Positions 1-15,400 of a stretch of DNA of 64,000 bases are shown one piece after another; positions within the stretch are counted from its first letter, which is position 1, and every line of letters starts with the position of its first letter. The stretch spans positions 124,001 through 188,000 of the forward strand of contig NW_019091530.1 in the NCBI RefSeq assembly GCF_001949145.1. Direction: 5' to 3'. The translations under genes were made by a program, and so were the position numbers. This DNA comes from Acanthaster planci (taxonomy: Eukaryota > Echinodermata > Asteroidea > Valvatida > Acanthasteridae). A model generated the notes under the pieces. The model saw only the letters and a program-made list of their open reading frames with translations. It ran no database searches and was not told where the DNA came from.

Positions 1-363
1 TTAAGAGATCTGAATTTAGTTGATTTTCCTTCACTGAAACACAAGACACATGGCAGGAATATAGTGATAAGTGGGAAATATAAAAGATGAATAAGAATAG
101 ATTGAGGTGTTTGACTGCAGGCTGTGAACAAATTTGAATTCTTTAGCAATTATTTGTGTGAGGTTCATTCCTTGCTTCAGTAGAGTGATGCTGGCTAAAC
201 TGATGTCTATGGTTGAAATTAGTGCCTTTAATATGGCTCAGATCTGTGCAAAATATGAAAATTTGATTCTCTCTGCCTTAAAGGTGGGAGACGTTACCAA
301 CTCTTCAAAATGTTAATATAGATGGTTTTGTACATCTTTCTGTAATGTTTTTATTCATCAAAG
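1..363. other. Intron sequence upstream of e1
   Basis: This stretch ends in the acceptor AG at 362-363 used by e1. I see no RyR exon, RNA gene or repeat in it. The preceding RyR exon must lie upstream of the window. Confidence 0.7.
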
Positions 364-497
364 GTGCTGGATGTCCTGTGCTCTCTGTGTGTCGGAAGTG
401 GCGTGGCAGTACGAGCCAATCAGAACCTCATCTGTGACAATCTGCTGCCCTCACGGGACCTTCTGCTGCAGACGGCCGTCGTAGATGAAGTCGCAAG
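364..497 (+). CDS. RYR: RyR exon e1 (end of N-terminal solenoid)
   Basis: It encodes [16 protein letters not shown] onward to [13 protein letters not shown], the segment before SPRY1 that is strongly conserved in all RyRs. It starts at a codon boundary after AG 362-363 and ends with two bases of a codon before the GT at 498. The split Ser codon is completed by e2. Confidence 0.93.
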
Positions 498-3400
498 GTT
501 TGACTTGATATTCTGTGTCATTTTGAATTCTGTGTTGCATTTATCCTCTCAGTGTTGAAAAGGAAAAAGAGCCAGTGCTGTTGTGTGTCTATGCTAGGAT
601 ATGTCTTCTTGTGACGATGTGACAAGGTTGTGCTCATTCTGACAAAATACTCTAGGTATTCAAATCAAGCCAAATGCGCAAACCATCTTTCCACATTTTA
701 ATTCCTTGAATTTCTGTTCCACAGTATGAGACCCAACATTTTTGTAGGTCTTTCTGAAGGCAATGCCGTCTACAAGAAATGGTACTATGAGGTGTCCATC
801 AGCCAGATAGACGGCGCCACTCCCAGACCGTTCAAGTTCCGTGTGGGCTGGGCTAACACGAAGGGTTTCTCCCCCTCCCCCCGGGGAGGTGAGGGGTGGG
901 GGAGCATAGGCGTAGGCGACGATCTCAGCTCTTACGGGTTTGACGGCTTAGGCCTGTGGACAGGTTGGTGTTTAATTTTTTTTGAAGGGGGAGGGGTTTT
1001 CCTGTATTGCAGTCATTGTCTTTATTGAGGGTATTTTGTTTCAACCACTTGCTGCCGGGGAGCCTGGTTTCGGAGATGTCCGAAATCGGATGAAGGGAGC
1101 TGGGCCCTGTAACGAAAAACCGTACCGGGAACAAAAGACCGAGCTGCTGAGAATTGCCAACATTTTTTCAGTTGTCAATAGCAGAGGAAATCAATCATTG
1201 TTTTGAATGATTATACCACTGTTTTTGGTATCAGCATGAGTGGATTACCACCGAGGACAAAAGTGCCCCAGCGCTCCAGGGGTGAGCGATACAATACTGC
1301 TGCATGCTAATCTGGTCTGCATTTGAAAAGATGCCAGCAGCGCACTGGGTCAGTTTGGGGAACAAAGAATTATGTAACACCACACAATGTGGACGCTCTT
1401 TTGAAAGCGGCAGGTCTGGCTGAAATATTCAGCCGTCAATAGATGTTGTCTGTCAGATTAGAGTAGCCACCAGACAGTCATTCGTGTGGGTGTAAACGTC
1501 CAGTAAATGAAGTAATGAATTTCAAAGAATTTTGAAAATGGAAAATCTTGAAAATCCCCCGGATATATGTCATGCAACTTCAAATTAAACCCGGCAGCAT
1601 ATGTTTAAAGGTTTGGAGCCAGTCAGCATCCCTTTGAGGTTAATTTGATGATTTATAATCAGAAGACACAATCTTTAATTATCAGGTTCATGGCATTGCC
1701 AGTGTGGTTGTGTCGATACCCCAGGTGTGATTCCTTTCCACGTGGCATTTTTTGGTCCGTGCCTGCCTTAGAGGAATTTGCTGAGTGTGGCAATCACATA
1801 CCAGTATGGATCCCAGAAATTGAGTCTTAAGGCCATTTTGTTGAGTAATTTTGTTTTGGTATGCATTACAGGGAGCAAACTGTGCCTTTTGTTTAGATGT
1901 ATCGCTCCATTTGGCATCCTGATGAAAATTGGCACCGAGTGCTCGAAAATTTTTGAGGGCTCCACTTGATTGTTATCGTGCATGATTAATTAAAGCCCTT
2001 TAATTCAAAGGTGCTTGTAGCAACTGGTGTTTGTCAAAACAACAATAAAAATTGGCACCACCGGATTCAGCTTTTCTGCACTGTAAACATCTCATTCGAT
2101 GGTTGAAGCTGCAAAAAGCAATGATTCATGTTGTTTCTTAAGGGGGTTGCTGCAAAGCAGCCTCTTGGAATGGTAGCAGGCCCCTCATGAAAGGGGACAT
2201 CATTGGCATCTGTTTCGACTTCAGCGGTCCTACAATCCTCTTCCACGTCAACGGCAACCCGGTCAAGGCAGCCTTTGAGGCTTTCGACCTGGATGGCATG
2301 TTCTTCCCTGTTGTGACCCTGTCTGCAAATATCACGTAAGTTGACTGCCAAACTTAGGTGGGTGCAGTGGTTCTTTCCTAGTCACTCACGTCTGCAGTCC
2401 ACATGTGGATTGGGTATTCAGTTCCTATCTTATTCTATTGGTTTTCCTTCTACCTTTCAAAGTATAGCTGCTTCTCATTGGCTCTGTACAGGCCTCTTCT
2501 TGAGACAAATAAGCCAAAAATCTATACTTTTCCCAATGACATTCTCAATGCACATGGATACACCCGAGGCCTTGAACTTCAAATGTCCTGAGCAAAACAA
2601 TGTCAGGTCCAATAAAAACTTCAGAGATGTACTTGTAATCAGTGTCGATACATGACAAGTTTCAAAAGGAACAGGCGAGTGACAGCCAAGGTCTTAATGG
2701 GTTTGTCTCCCCCCCCACCATAAGATGGTCCAAGACACTTGCTCTTTAAGAGTTTGCCTCCTTGAAGTGTTCACCAGTCTCAATGTTGCCTTACCCTTCT
2801 CCATGCAGCGCTCACATTATCCTTGGTGGCAAACAAGGGCGCTTCAAGTACACGCCCCCAAAGGGCTTTGCTCCCGTCTACGAGTCCCTCATGCCCAAGG
2901 AAGAGCTGAAGATTGAGAGGTGTTTCTGCATTGGCGACCTTAAGGAGGGCATCGTGACGGGCCCCAGTCCCAGCCGCGATCACGCCAACTTTGTGCCGGC
3001 GCCTGTTGACACTCAGAATGTGAGTCATTTTTTCCTTGAGTAATATGCGAGGGAATCCAGTATTGTTCATTATTTGTCAATTACGTACCAGTTGCATTAA
3101 AACAAAAAGAATCAAACTTATGAAAAATAATGTGCGTTTTCTCCAATATATAAATTTAAGCTCACAAAGCTTCTTGTGCCAGTATTGCACTGAAGTTGAG
3201 CGTGGTCATTTTTCAATTGAAATTTCTTCAGCTTTGTTCTGCTGAGGTCACAGTTGTTTTTCTCTTCTGTTCATGTCAGTTCTTGTATACCTATTGGCAA
3301 ATTTGTCATTGTGAATATAACATAATGAAATGATTGTAAAGATCAAGCTTTCCCCTTTTTGGTGAAAAATTGTATGTTTAGGGTTGTAAGATTGCATCAA

Positions 3401-6400
3401 GCCAGTTTTGACATGATGTAAGAAATAACCCGGATGCATTCTTTCTGCAAATCTGCTCCAGGTGGTTCTTCCAGGTTACATAGAAATGCTTCGAGACAAA
3501 CTGGCTGAGAATGTTCATGAGCTGTGGTGCATGAACAAGATAGAAGCAGGCTGGAGCTGGGGACCGGTGAGTGTGCAGTATGGTATTGGCACTGGTAGAG
3601 GATAGGATGTGCTACTGTTATTGCTCTCCTTGCCGTTACACTGCCTAAATACTGAAGTTGCAGTCAGTTTTGCCTCCGTTGTCCACTTTTTGGTTTGGTC
3701 CCTTTGTATTTATTGTCATTATGGTTGTTTCATTTGAATTAAAAACAGCCCAAAGGCTGAAAGCATTCAAATTTATAGCAGGTAGATGTAGTTAAAAACA
3801 TTAAACATACAATTGAAACATCAAAATCATAATTTAATACATACAAACTATGCTTGAAATATAAACAGTAAAAGAGACTATAATGTGAAAATGTGAAAGT
3901 GAAATAGGCCTATGCCACTTTGTTGTGATTAACCTTCAAAAGAAAACAATACTTGTGATTAAATTCTGGGAAACAATTTAAATTAAATACAGGTAAAGAA
4001 ATTATTTGTGAAAGTGCAGAGCATAATGTGCATATTATTCATTTTTCTTTCTGCATTTGTAAATGAATTTTGTTTTCTGTCTCAGGTCCGCTCTGACACC
4101 AAGAAGACCCACCCTTGTCTGACATTCTTCCACAGCATGACAGAGGAAGAGAAGAACTTTGACAGCACCATGGCTTATGAGACGCTACGGTAAACTTTGG
4201 CATACTGCATTCTGTAGATTGAAATGATTTAATATTCAGATATTAACCACAAGGAGTGGCATAGTAGAACAGGGCTTTTCTGAGGTCATGTCTTAGCTCA
4301 TTTGATGGCAAAATATAACCTTCTACCAATCACCACAAGAAACTGGTTTTAAACTTTGTTTCGCCACGCTTTCACCCGTAGAGTGTGCATAGTTTGGGAG
4401 ATGTCCGAATCATTAAGCCAAAACTGATCCAAGATGGAGAGTTTGGTTTCTTTTGGTTGAAATGCTGTTTTTCCATCCGTAATGTGTAAATGACGAAGGA
4501 CATGCACTTTTGACAAATCGGGTCATTCAGAAGTTGGATCCCACAGAATGAATCCATTTCTATAAAAATTATTCAACCGTCCAGTAAATGTAATTATTCT
4601 CATTTATCATTCACAGAACCCTGATTGCACTTGGATACCACATTAGCATCGACGAGGAGTCATCCAAGGCAACGCTCAAGAGGCTCCGCCTACCCATGAA
4701 GTGAGTGATACATTGCGACAATCAGACTCATATATTGGTGCCCAGCATTCCACACTGTATTGTCTAAACCAGCAAAAGGGCAGTTCTACAAAGCTTGAAA
4801 ACAAGCTACCGGTACCAGTGTCATTTCAAATGGTTACCTCCGTGAAATCTGGTCTGTTTAGCTCATAAGGATTCCCAGGCTCTGGTGCCACAGTTAATTG
4901 TCATTGTTAGCACCAAGTCCTTTGCAATACAGACAATGCATCAACATTTCATCAGAGTCTGAATTTCAGACTTCACAGCTTCAGAAAGAAACCTGTGGAG
5001 TTTATTACTAACTGCCTTGTATTGGATTTAACCCCTTTGCGACGGATGACGGTAAGAGCCGCTGTAAAAATTGAGATCCTCAGCCCGCTTTTCAGCTATT
5101 ATTCTCGGCCCACGCTCAAGTGAACACGGTGAAAGAAGGCACACCTTGGCTCTTGTATATATGGTGATGGGCCTTTGTGTGTTGCCAAGAAAAGAAAAGG
5201 CAGAATTTCCATCATAATCATCAGGTTCTGTTCTACCCTATTCTTGAAAAGTTCTAAGAACGGGGAAGATTTCCAATGGTTGCGCAGTAAGCGTGCAAGA
5301 ACATTATGAAACATGGTCATCCTCTACAGAGTGATACACAAAATAAGATCTTGCGTGTAACCAGTTTTTGTCCATTTTACCAGCTACGTCATGTCCAACG
5401 GCTACAAGCCCGCCCCCTACAACCTCTCCACCATCACCCTCAACCCCAAGATGGAGAAGCTAGTGGAGTTGCTCGCCGAGAATGCTCACAACGTCTGGGC
5501 CAGAGACCGCATCAGCCAAGGCTGGACCTATGGCCTCTCAGATGTGAGCCAAAGGCAGAGATATCTTCTAAATTGTCATTTACTGTGGCAAGCAATTGAG
5601 CGTATAGCCTTCTGAGTACATGTATATTGTTTCTGATCACTGGGACCTTTCTTGACTACAGCATTCAACTTCATCCTCATTTGCTCAGCATACATATGTT
5701 CAGGCTATAATACTGTGTACTGTATTTTGTAGTCGAACATGTTTTTTTTTATAGTTTTTATTTGTCTCAGTTGTTGGACTGAATGCCAAAGTGAATCAAA
5801 CAGTTGTAAAACCGTGTAAATTTCACACACGTGTGTATTCATTCATTGGAAATTCACTTAAAGTATGATTAGCATTATGTGAATTTCAGTCATTTTGTCT
5901 CAAAAGTATTTCTGACTTTGGGTGTTAATGGTGCACTGTGTTTCTTGAAAGATGTGTTCTGAAGAAACAAGAATACAGCACTGCTGGACAATCCTTTTTG
6001 TGATTATGGATCTTCTGTTTCACAGAGACAGTGAAGCAGTCAGCACAGCAAAAGCTACCTCAACCATGGGGCAAAAAAGTTGCTCAGTCAGTGACGTAAC
6101 GATGCAAATCTTCACGTGCATGCAACTGTCGACGCATTCAAGTCGCGAAATAGCGCTTCAACAGCTGCAGGATTTTCCGTTTATTGGAAGTACCGCTCTC
6201 ATGCTGTGCTGTAAAATTGGGCCCTGAACTGACTGTTTATTCTTTCCACTGTTTACACCGTCTTCCAGGACTCTACATACAAGCGCAACCCCCAGCTGGT
6301 GCCTTACAGCCAGCTTGATGATGCCTCCAAGAAGCTCAACCGTGACACCGCCAGCGAGACCGTGCGGACCATCCTAGGGTTTGGCTACACCCTGGAGGCA

Positions 6401-9400
6401 CCACCAGACAACCAGGAGTCAAGCTTTAGAGGTAAGGAGATTGAAATCAGGTAGTTCTTTTGTAGCATTTACATTTCTGGAACTGGTCAACTCGTGGAAG
6501 ACTATTACACTGAATACTCTTGTCAGCCATCTGCTGTCCATGACAAATCCCTGCAAGTCCATCATGAGTCCATCATGAGTCCATCATGAGTCCATCGTGA
6601 GTCCATCATGGGTCCATCACAGGTCATCCAGTCTCAAGCCAAGTCGCAAGCTATTCAAACGAACATCCGACATAAGCATTTATTTGTTATTGCTTGCTCA
6701 TTTATTTCAGAAATGTCTTTTGAACGGACTAGTGATTGTATTTGTGAAGGGATTCCTGAAAGGACTGGTTATGAATTGACTACATCACTGCTACTGTCAA
6801 CCCAAATAGTTCTCTGGTGCCAATTTGGTTGAGTTGCTGAGCTTGGAAGTTTGTTAAGCAGGGAAAATGCTTGCTCAGAAAAAGGTCACCAATTTCTCAC
6901 TAAGTACCTCCAAAATATTGGATCCTGCTTCCCACACTGCTTCCTGCAAGGAGTTTCTCTGTACTTGACACCAAGTCACTTGTTGCATTGGACAGGATGA
7001 GTATGGTGACTTAGCATCGTAACTGCTGAACAAGTATATTTTATTCCTCTAACTGCTTCAACCATCTTTGAGTTGCGGAGGTTGTCTTATATGTTGTCAA
7101 TCAATCCACCGAGTTTTTTACACCAGCGTCATGTTTCTTGCAGAAGCCAACATCAGCTCCTGGTACTGAAGATGCTCTATTGGTTTCTGTTATATTTTCC
7201 ATTTGTTTTCCTGAAGGTCTTGTACGGGAAATCTCGGACACGAAGCAGAACACGAGAACCTTCCGTGCAGAGAAAACATATGCAGTGACCTCTGGCAAAT
7301 GGTAAGGTGTCATGTTGTTCTTGCTGTTCATATGATGTTCAGAACTATTCATAAGTACACATTACTGAAATAGGTTGCAACAACCATTTGACTAAGTATT
7401 TTTTGTCAATACAATTGTTGAAAATGATGTTGAGTTTATTGTGCAATTATGCCTTCTGGTACATTCTGCATTAAATCTGTGTGAAGCTCTAAAGGTGGCT
7501 GGATTTCCTATTGTAAAGATGTGTAAACCTTTGTTCTTGGCAGCATGCCACAACAAACATGAATCTTGATATGACCTTATTGCTGTCTTGTATCTTGTAC
7601 TGTTTCCCGGTTGCATCACTTCAAATTACGGAGCAGTGAAATCATGCACAGAAACACAGCCTGAGTGACAAAAATACGCAAAAAATGACAATTTGGGGAG
7701 TAAGTGTCACCCTGTTCAGAAAACTGTTTTTTTACCTAGACAATAAAGTTTTGTACGCATAAAATCCTATTTGTACGCATTCAATAAGATATTTGTTGTG
7801 CAATCCGGTGAACATTCCCGATATGACTCCATCCTCGGTTCTTGTGAATCGTCACTCATACAGTGCATTGCCCATCTCCTGAAGACTTTGCTTTTGAGGG
7901 CCAAAATACCAAGAATTGTGCAAGATGTTAAATGAAGTGTCCATAATCTGCAGACATTGTGGAGTTTGACCCTCATTTTTGCAGGTATTATGAGTTTGAA
8001 ACCCTGACTACCGGTCTGATGCGGGTGGGATGGGCACATCCCTCCATCAGTGCTGATGTGGACCTGGCTACAACCGGCAAAGCATATCTCTTTGATGGGT
8101 TCCTGGTAAGGATTCACAGACCAAGGGTTTTTGTGTGTGTCTATGTTTTTACCTTAAAACATTCTGACCCCCCCGAATCCAAATGCAAGATTTAAAACTC
8201 AAATAAAATTCGTTGTTTTTTGGCTTCGAAGCATGTTTAAAAATCAACATTTTTGGGGCATCTCTAAAAGAGAGTGACTGACAGTGCTTACAAAATTATA
8301 CTGGCAAAGCACGAATGTAATATCAAAACAATGCGACATTGCTGTGAGAAAGGGTTTTTGGGGGAGCGTTCTAAGTCAACACATACTCGAAGTGTGAATT
8401 CTTTAACATTATATTACTGGCTGAAACAGAAGTTAGGAACTTGTTTGAGTAGATCTTTGATGTTGGCTCTTGAGTTTTGGTAAAGCTGCCATTTCCCAAA
8501 GAGACTTAAAAGAATGACAAAATTAGAATGGCTGAGAATGCTCTTTAAAGTGTTACAGAAATTGAAAACATTTAGTTCACATGAAGTATTTCAACATAAC
8601 AATAAATACGTAACCGTTTCAAAAACATCATAAATTTAATGTTTACCCCATTAATTGTGACCCCAAAATGAATAAAAAGATTGTGCGTTTCCCCGCCCAC
8701 AAGACAGTGTTTGCCTGTGGGCCAAACTACATCAAACACAATGTGGTCTGTTGCAAGCGTGCGATACTGCATGTTTTTTGTCCTGAGCCTGATACTTGAC
8801 GTGAACTAAATGTTTTCAATTTCTGTAACCCTTTAATGCTTGAGGGAACAGAAGAGACCTTCATAAAAGAGAACACTGCAAGTCTGTAAGATATTTACAG
8901 TGATAATTTGAATTTGGTTTAATCCAGGCTCGAAAGTGGCACAACGGCTCAGAAAATTTTGGCAAGACTTGGCGTTCAAATGACGTGATTGGATGCATGC
9001 TGGACATCACACACAGGACAGTCAGTGAGTGCAATCTGATATTTAACAGGAAAAATAAGGGGATCAGCGTTATCGTCACCAACAGCCTGCCATGCCTGCT
9101 AGGTTTCCTCCGCAGTGTTGTTACGCAAATAGCATGTCCAACATAAATATAAATGCAAACGGTTCTCAAAAATTTACACGAATGCTTTTGTATGGATAAC
9201 TTTATTGCTTAGTTGATCATTGAAACCAACCTCTGCCTCTGGTTTGTGATCATCGGTTTGTGTACCACAAGCTCTGCATAGCACTTGGTAAACAAGTGAA
9301 GTGGAAATTGACTTTGTAACTGTTAACTTTGGTTCAAACCATAATTTTTCTTTCTTTTTTTCTGAGGTTTTACCTTGAATGGTGAGTTTCTGACGGATGC

Positions 9401-12400
9401 CAGTGGTTTGGAGACGGCTTTCAGAGATATTGAAGTTGGAGAAGGTAAGATGGAGTCCTCAGCTTTATTTAGTGAAATTTTGCATGATAACTGATATAAT
9501 TTAATCAGTCATCCTTCATACAAGTTGACCGAATTGAGTTTCCTTATGTAGAGTACGCCATTTAATCTAAGACCATTTCATATGTGTATTGGGAAAAAAG
9601 TCGACACCTGTGAGCTTAGCAGCATTCTCTTTGTACAAGAATTTGATTGTATTTTTGGATTTATGTGAGTTGAAATTTTCAATAAAAAAACTGCAACGAG
9701 TTTGTTAATGACAAGTCTGAGCCTACACATTTGTGTACACGTTGTGCTACCCTTTAATAAATGAAAGATTAGTCAATGGGGAGAATTCAGCCAAGTTGAG
9801 GGGCGCCCTCTCTAAGGCAAATGCTTGAAAGTGCAGGTTGTTGGGAATTTCTCCCAGTGAGTTGAATTCTCTAATTGATAACTTTGAATTCTGTAATTGA
9901 CATCTTGCGGTGTTTCTGTTTTTTTCGTAGGTTTTGTTCCAGCTTTTACGCTAGCGTCTGGCGAGCAGGCAAAGCTCTGCTTTGGTCAGGTATGTTCACC
10001 TTTGTTATTAACTTCTTTCATTCCTGCATTCAGGATTTTTAGGATTGGGTGTAAATAAAGTATGCAATGACAGCAAGCATTTTCATGAAAGGAATTTCTT
10101 GCCATGCCACATTCAGAGTTTTAGCTACATGCACCAGTGGTTGGCATCAGGTGGCGGCACTTAATTGCAGAGGCGAAAGGATAATTCAAGAAATGTCAAA
10201 AGATCTTTTGCAACTATCACAACACCAATTAATAAATATTGCAAAGTATGCACTACATGAAAACACTTCTCTTTATGGCAAATATATGTATTTTGGCCGA
10301 ACCTGTTACTAACAGAAAGCCCATCAGAGTGGTACGCAGTTTAAGAAAAGTCAATTCTGCAGAATAAGAGACCTATAATCACACAGTCCACTGCTACTTT
10401 TTTTCCTTATCTGTTCCGCAGGACCTGAATCAGCTAAAATACTTCACTGTCTGCGGTCTGCAGGAGGGATATGAACCGTTCTGTGTGTAAGTAGCCGATA
10501 AACCAATACACAAATCCAGGATAAACAGAATTTCTGAAGCATAGTGATGAGTTGCAGATGTTTGGAACAGAACATACTTGGAGAAGATTTCTTACCAAGC
10601 CAATTGTGGCTACATTGTAAGCTTTGAAATACATTTAATTAAAATGTGAAACAACTTCACAATTGATGGTTTTTCTGTTGGTCTTTAACATTTGTCTTTG
10701 CACAAATACTTCAGGATTACTTAGTTGCATGGCGCTGACAGAGTTCATGTTTGATAGATTTTTGTGGTGAAGTTGGAGCTGTTTTTAATTCATTTCCTGA
10801 GGATAGCATTGTTGACAACTATCATCTACTTAATCTGAATTGTTTTTTTCTCCTGGCTGTGGTCACATTTGTGGTTGAACAAAAATCATCCTTGGTCTCT
10901 TTCGGCGAGCACACTCAAACAAGCAACAAGTAAATCAAAGGACAAACAGACTTCTGAGGCGGTGTGTGAATGTTGTGGCTGCGGCTGGAAATTAACATGT
11001 GCACCCATGAAAACCACTGTTTAGTGGCTGTTGCAACTTGACTTTTGAGATGTTCCTGTAGGATGCACAGCGCCCTCAACAATCAGTGTTTAGATCAGAA
11101 GCAGGCATTTCAGTGATTAGTCCCCCTCCGCCCCAAAAATGGTTGCCCCGTTCTTTTCCACTCATCAATTTCTACACCCATATGGAGGGAAAACTGTGGA
11201 GAAGGGTACCACATAATTAAGGCATATTTTGAGGCTGTGTCCAAAATGGCTATGGCTACATGCATGTCTGTTGTCAATGCATTCCTTGATATGGTTTCTG
11301 TTAATAACTCCTCATCCACAGGTTCTGTACATTGATTGGCTTAGTGCCAGTCACATGGCATTTTTTTCGTTTTCTTTCGCTGTCTTGCTTTCCACGGCAA
11401 AAATATTATTAGCAACGAAAGAACTGTATGTACGACTACCAGCATTGGAGGCAATTACTGGTGTGTGCATTGCGCGTCTTGCGCATTCCGAAACATTAGC
11501 ACTGCAGCAGAGCTGTTTTCAAACATTTTGTGAAGAGGTAGATTGGAAAAGTGCTCCTAAATTTCCAACAAATTTTTTCAGTTATCATTTCAATCGAGCA
11601 GAATCTGCAGGAGGGGAGTTAGAAAACAAACACTGACTTTTTATTTTGTGGTGCAGTAAACCCAAGCTCCCTCAACCTCGCCCAGGAAAAATAGAGTGCT
11701 TCAAGGATTACCTTGAGAGGCTAGTTTTGCTACACCACTCAGCACAGAAATTTTGGGCCACACCTGTTAAGCAGGGAATTCATAGTTAATAGATCCATAG
11801 TAAATTCATCACCAACCCATAAAATATGCTGATCACTCGTGCAGAATTGTGCACTGTACTACTCAGCAAAGATTCTGGGCTTGAGATAAAGCAAAAGTGT
11901 GAAATACGGCTGGTGTTTAGATTAGGCATCACCAAGGATTTTGCTTCTCCCCAGAAGAACTGACAATAACATCTCATTGTGCTGTTTTTTTGTTGGGAAA
12001 CTAAAAAACCGTTCACACTCAACTGGTGTTTATATTAATTCTTGCCATCGGAACATGTTTATTAGAGTATTAACATTTTGCACAGGAACCTTGGAATCCC
12101 TAACATTGATTTTAATTTGGAAACCCTCTTTTCTCATGTACCTGTCTTGTCTGACTTCTGTTCTTATGCCCCCCCTGGTGTTTCTAGACGGAATGCATTC
12201 ATCAAAGGGTATGTGTTTACGAGGCAATATCATGCTGTGATCAAACAAATAAAAACAAACAAGACTCTTATATATAATACCAGAAGCAAGATGTACCAGT
12301 TAATCCTTGTCATATGTACAGTTTGTTCATAATGCCAACATTTTATTTATAAAGTGATTCCATTTTTAAACCAAAGTTTTTCTCTGTGCATGCAAACAAT

Positions 12401-15400
12401 TTTTTAATGAATTTGACTATTCATTCAAATTAAAATTCTTCCTTGAGTTCAACAAAAGGTGTATGGCAGGTTTTTATTGATTCTATGAATTTAACTTTCT
12501 TGTAAGCCAGAAGAAACTTTGTTGAACTTGTAAGCAAATGAAGAGCTACTTGCAACTCTTGAAAATGATCCCAGCTTGAGTGTTGCCTTCACAACATTGT
12601 CATTAGTTGGAGGCGTAAGATGGTGTTGGTCATCGATACATGCTTGTCATATCACCCAGCATCAGTGGCTTTTTCTTTGTTGGTCATCGTCCTTGCACGT
12701 TCTCTGCACATTGTCATGTTCACCTGTGTCCTATCACTGTGATTACAAATTGAAAAAAAACCTCATGAAGAAAAAGTATCATTTATTCCAAGTCAAACCT
12801 TACTTCTGATTGGTGGAAGTTGTTGAGAAGTCATTCATTCCATTTTGGGATATCCCTAAACTCATTTACAGAAATCTGTCACATTCAACTTAAGGTGAAC
12901 ATTAAAGTAATCTTGTGTGGGGTGTCCGAATTTTCCCTGATGTGAGTGAAACTAGATCATGGCAGTTTTGGAAAGTTGAGCTCTGTCAAGGGTTCTGCGT
13001 TCAATTTCATCCATTTTCTCCCATTAATTGAGACCCTATGGCCCAGTGCTGCCTTACTTCTTCCACAGGGACATGTTCCATAGATTTTTGATCTGTTTCC
13101 AGTGGCTTCAGTGATTCTAGAACCTGCATGAACTGGAGGCCAGCAATGAAGCTGGACTTTGGAAAATGGCCTATACTTTGCAAAGGTTGAGCATTGCCCA
13201 TCATAAGTCCCTGTCACAGGTCCAATCATAAGTCCTTTCACAAGGCCAGTCTCAAGTGACAGAGTAAATAGTGACTGTAAGGAAGTCATAATTCATTAAA
13301 GTAGCTTGATTTGATTTGCCACTGGATAGCTACTTGCAGGGATTGCAATAGACTGCAATGGATGCTGTTCTACATCTCCTAATCAACAGCTTGCAAAAAA
13401 CAATCCTGAAATCATATGAATATAAATGCCAGAGATGTAGTATTCCAAGCTGCAGTACAGGGTGTATCAGAAAAAAGTAGATTCTCAGAAAAGCTGCCAT
13501 AAAAATGACACAGGACCAAGTTTCACAAATCTGTGTGTGCCCGTTGGTGAAAGAAGCAGTTCTGCTTTGATTGATGCCAGTTTCACGGTTCGCATTTCAT
13601 GCTTTAATGAGCACAGGAAGTTTGAATTTTGGAAAATTAAAGTCTTGCGCAATGGTGTATGAGGGTTAAAATTCATCGAGAAATGTATGCGATGTTAATC
13701 CCTTTCTGCTTGGTAATGATACACCCAGAAATGAGATTGTTTTGGTGTCGATCGTTGGGAATTAAAGGGTTGAATATTTTTTCAAATTTTTGTGAGCAAG
13801 GAAAACTACTTTTTAAACTTTTTATTCAATTAGGCAGATCACATTTTAAAGACTTTTATTGTCCATAATTGAAACTTCCGCTGTTCACTGAAGTGTGAAA
13901 TGTAAACCACAAAACTGGCATCAGTCAAAGCAGAGCTAGCCCCTTCGCCAGTGGGTACAACCAGACTTTTGAAACTTGGTCCACTGTCATTTTTATCTTT
14001 ATTTTTCTGAGAGTCTGCTTTTTTCGGATACACCCTCTAGACCTGTGTAACACTGTCTTGCCAGTGTTAAGTCAAACATGGGTGAAATGAATGCTGTTAC
14101 ACATTTGTGAAAGGATTGCCCCGTTCAAATCAAGGCACACGGTCAAGCTAGTCTTAAGTCTCACAAGTAATACAGGTCAATGAACAACTCTGTAGGGGAC
14201 TCCTTTACATAGAGATAAATCAAATTTGTTCAGATTGGGCACAAATTCCTAGGTTGTGTTTTATATGGAATGGTCTTTTAATTTCACCAGTTCATCACGT
14301 CTCCTTGCTTACGTCATCACTGTGTGTGTGTATCTTTGTGTCATACCATTCTACAGGCATGTCCGCACACTCTGTCACGGAATGCGTCACTGTGTCATTC
14401 AGTCACCGTCCGTGTAGAGCCTGACCGTGCGTCCATCGTGGATGTCCTATTAAAGTGTACTCACTCCAAATTCTTTATCAACCTCAAAGCTGTAGTTTGA
14501 AGGAAGTTATTGTAATTTAAGCCTGACCTCTCTTCATTCATGCTTGCTGTTCTGTGCTGGAATGTCTATGCAGTATCTTCAAGTGTATAATCCCCTCAGC
14601 AAAACTGTTCATTTGCTTAGTCAGATGTCCGACGCAGGACAGCGTGTCATCCTAAGGAATATAAGCTTTCACCTGCACTGTGAGAGTCAGCCAAAATTCT
14701 TGGAGCTACCAAATTGAAACCAAAGCTTGGCAAATGCTCCAAGCAAACTTTTTTCAAAAATAAGTCACAAGCAATTCACAGCATTTTTGAAGGATGCTAG
14801 TAACCTGTTTTCTTGCTAATCAAATATTTTCCATGCTAAGCCAATTCTCCAAATTTACAAACTCTTTGAAATTAGTCCGTGCCAATTCTGATCCACGTTT
14901 ATGTAAGTGGATGAGAAGCCACTGAAGTCTTTTGCCTTGTCCCTGGAGAGTAGGCCACCGAGTTAACTGGAAATTGAACCATATCAGGACAGGCACCAGT
15001 TTCTTAGGTTTACACCTTAGTGATTCTTTCCTTTGGTAAGTCTTTGCTTTATAGGCCACAAATAAGCAGTTGACTCTGCATGGGATGTGTCTTGGTTCGT
15101 GCATAAACATCAGATTAATCTAACTCTATGTCATTGATCATCATATTAAGAAATTGTGTGTTTTTCTGGCTGTTTCTGACTTTTACCAGAGTTCAGACTA
15201 GCATTAAATCTTCAACTGTTCTTGCACAAAGCCTATAAACCATTGCGTGAGAGTTGATAGACGAGGTCAATTCCCTTTGAATACTCCTGATTATATGTCA
15301 AACATCTTCATCTCTGACATGTGTGGAACTTTAATATTTTCAGGGTGATTCTTTCAAGGCCCCTCTTCCATTGCAAATGCTGAGCCAGATTGAGACACAA

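Noticed and set aside
9021-9029. Donor GTCAGT at 9021 for e12
   Set aside because: It would join e13 in a frame with an immediate stop. GTGAGT at 9025 gives TVSFTLNG.
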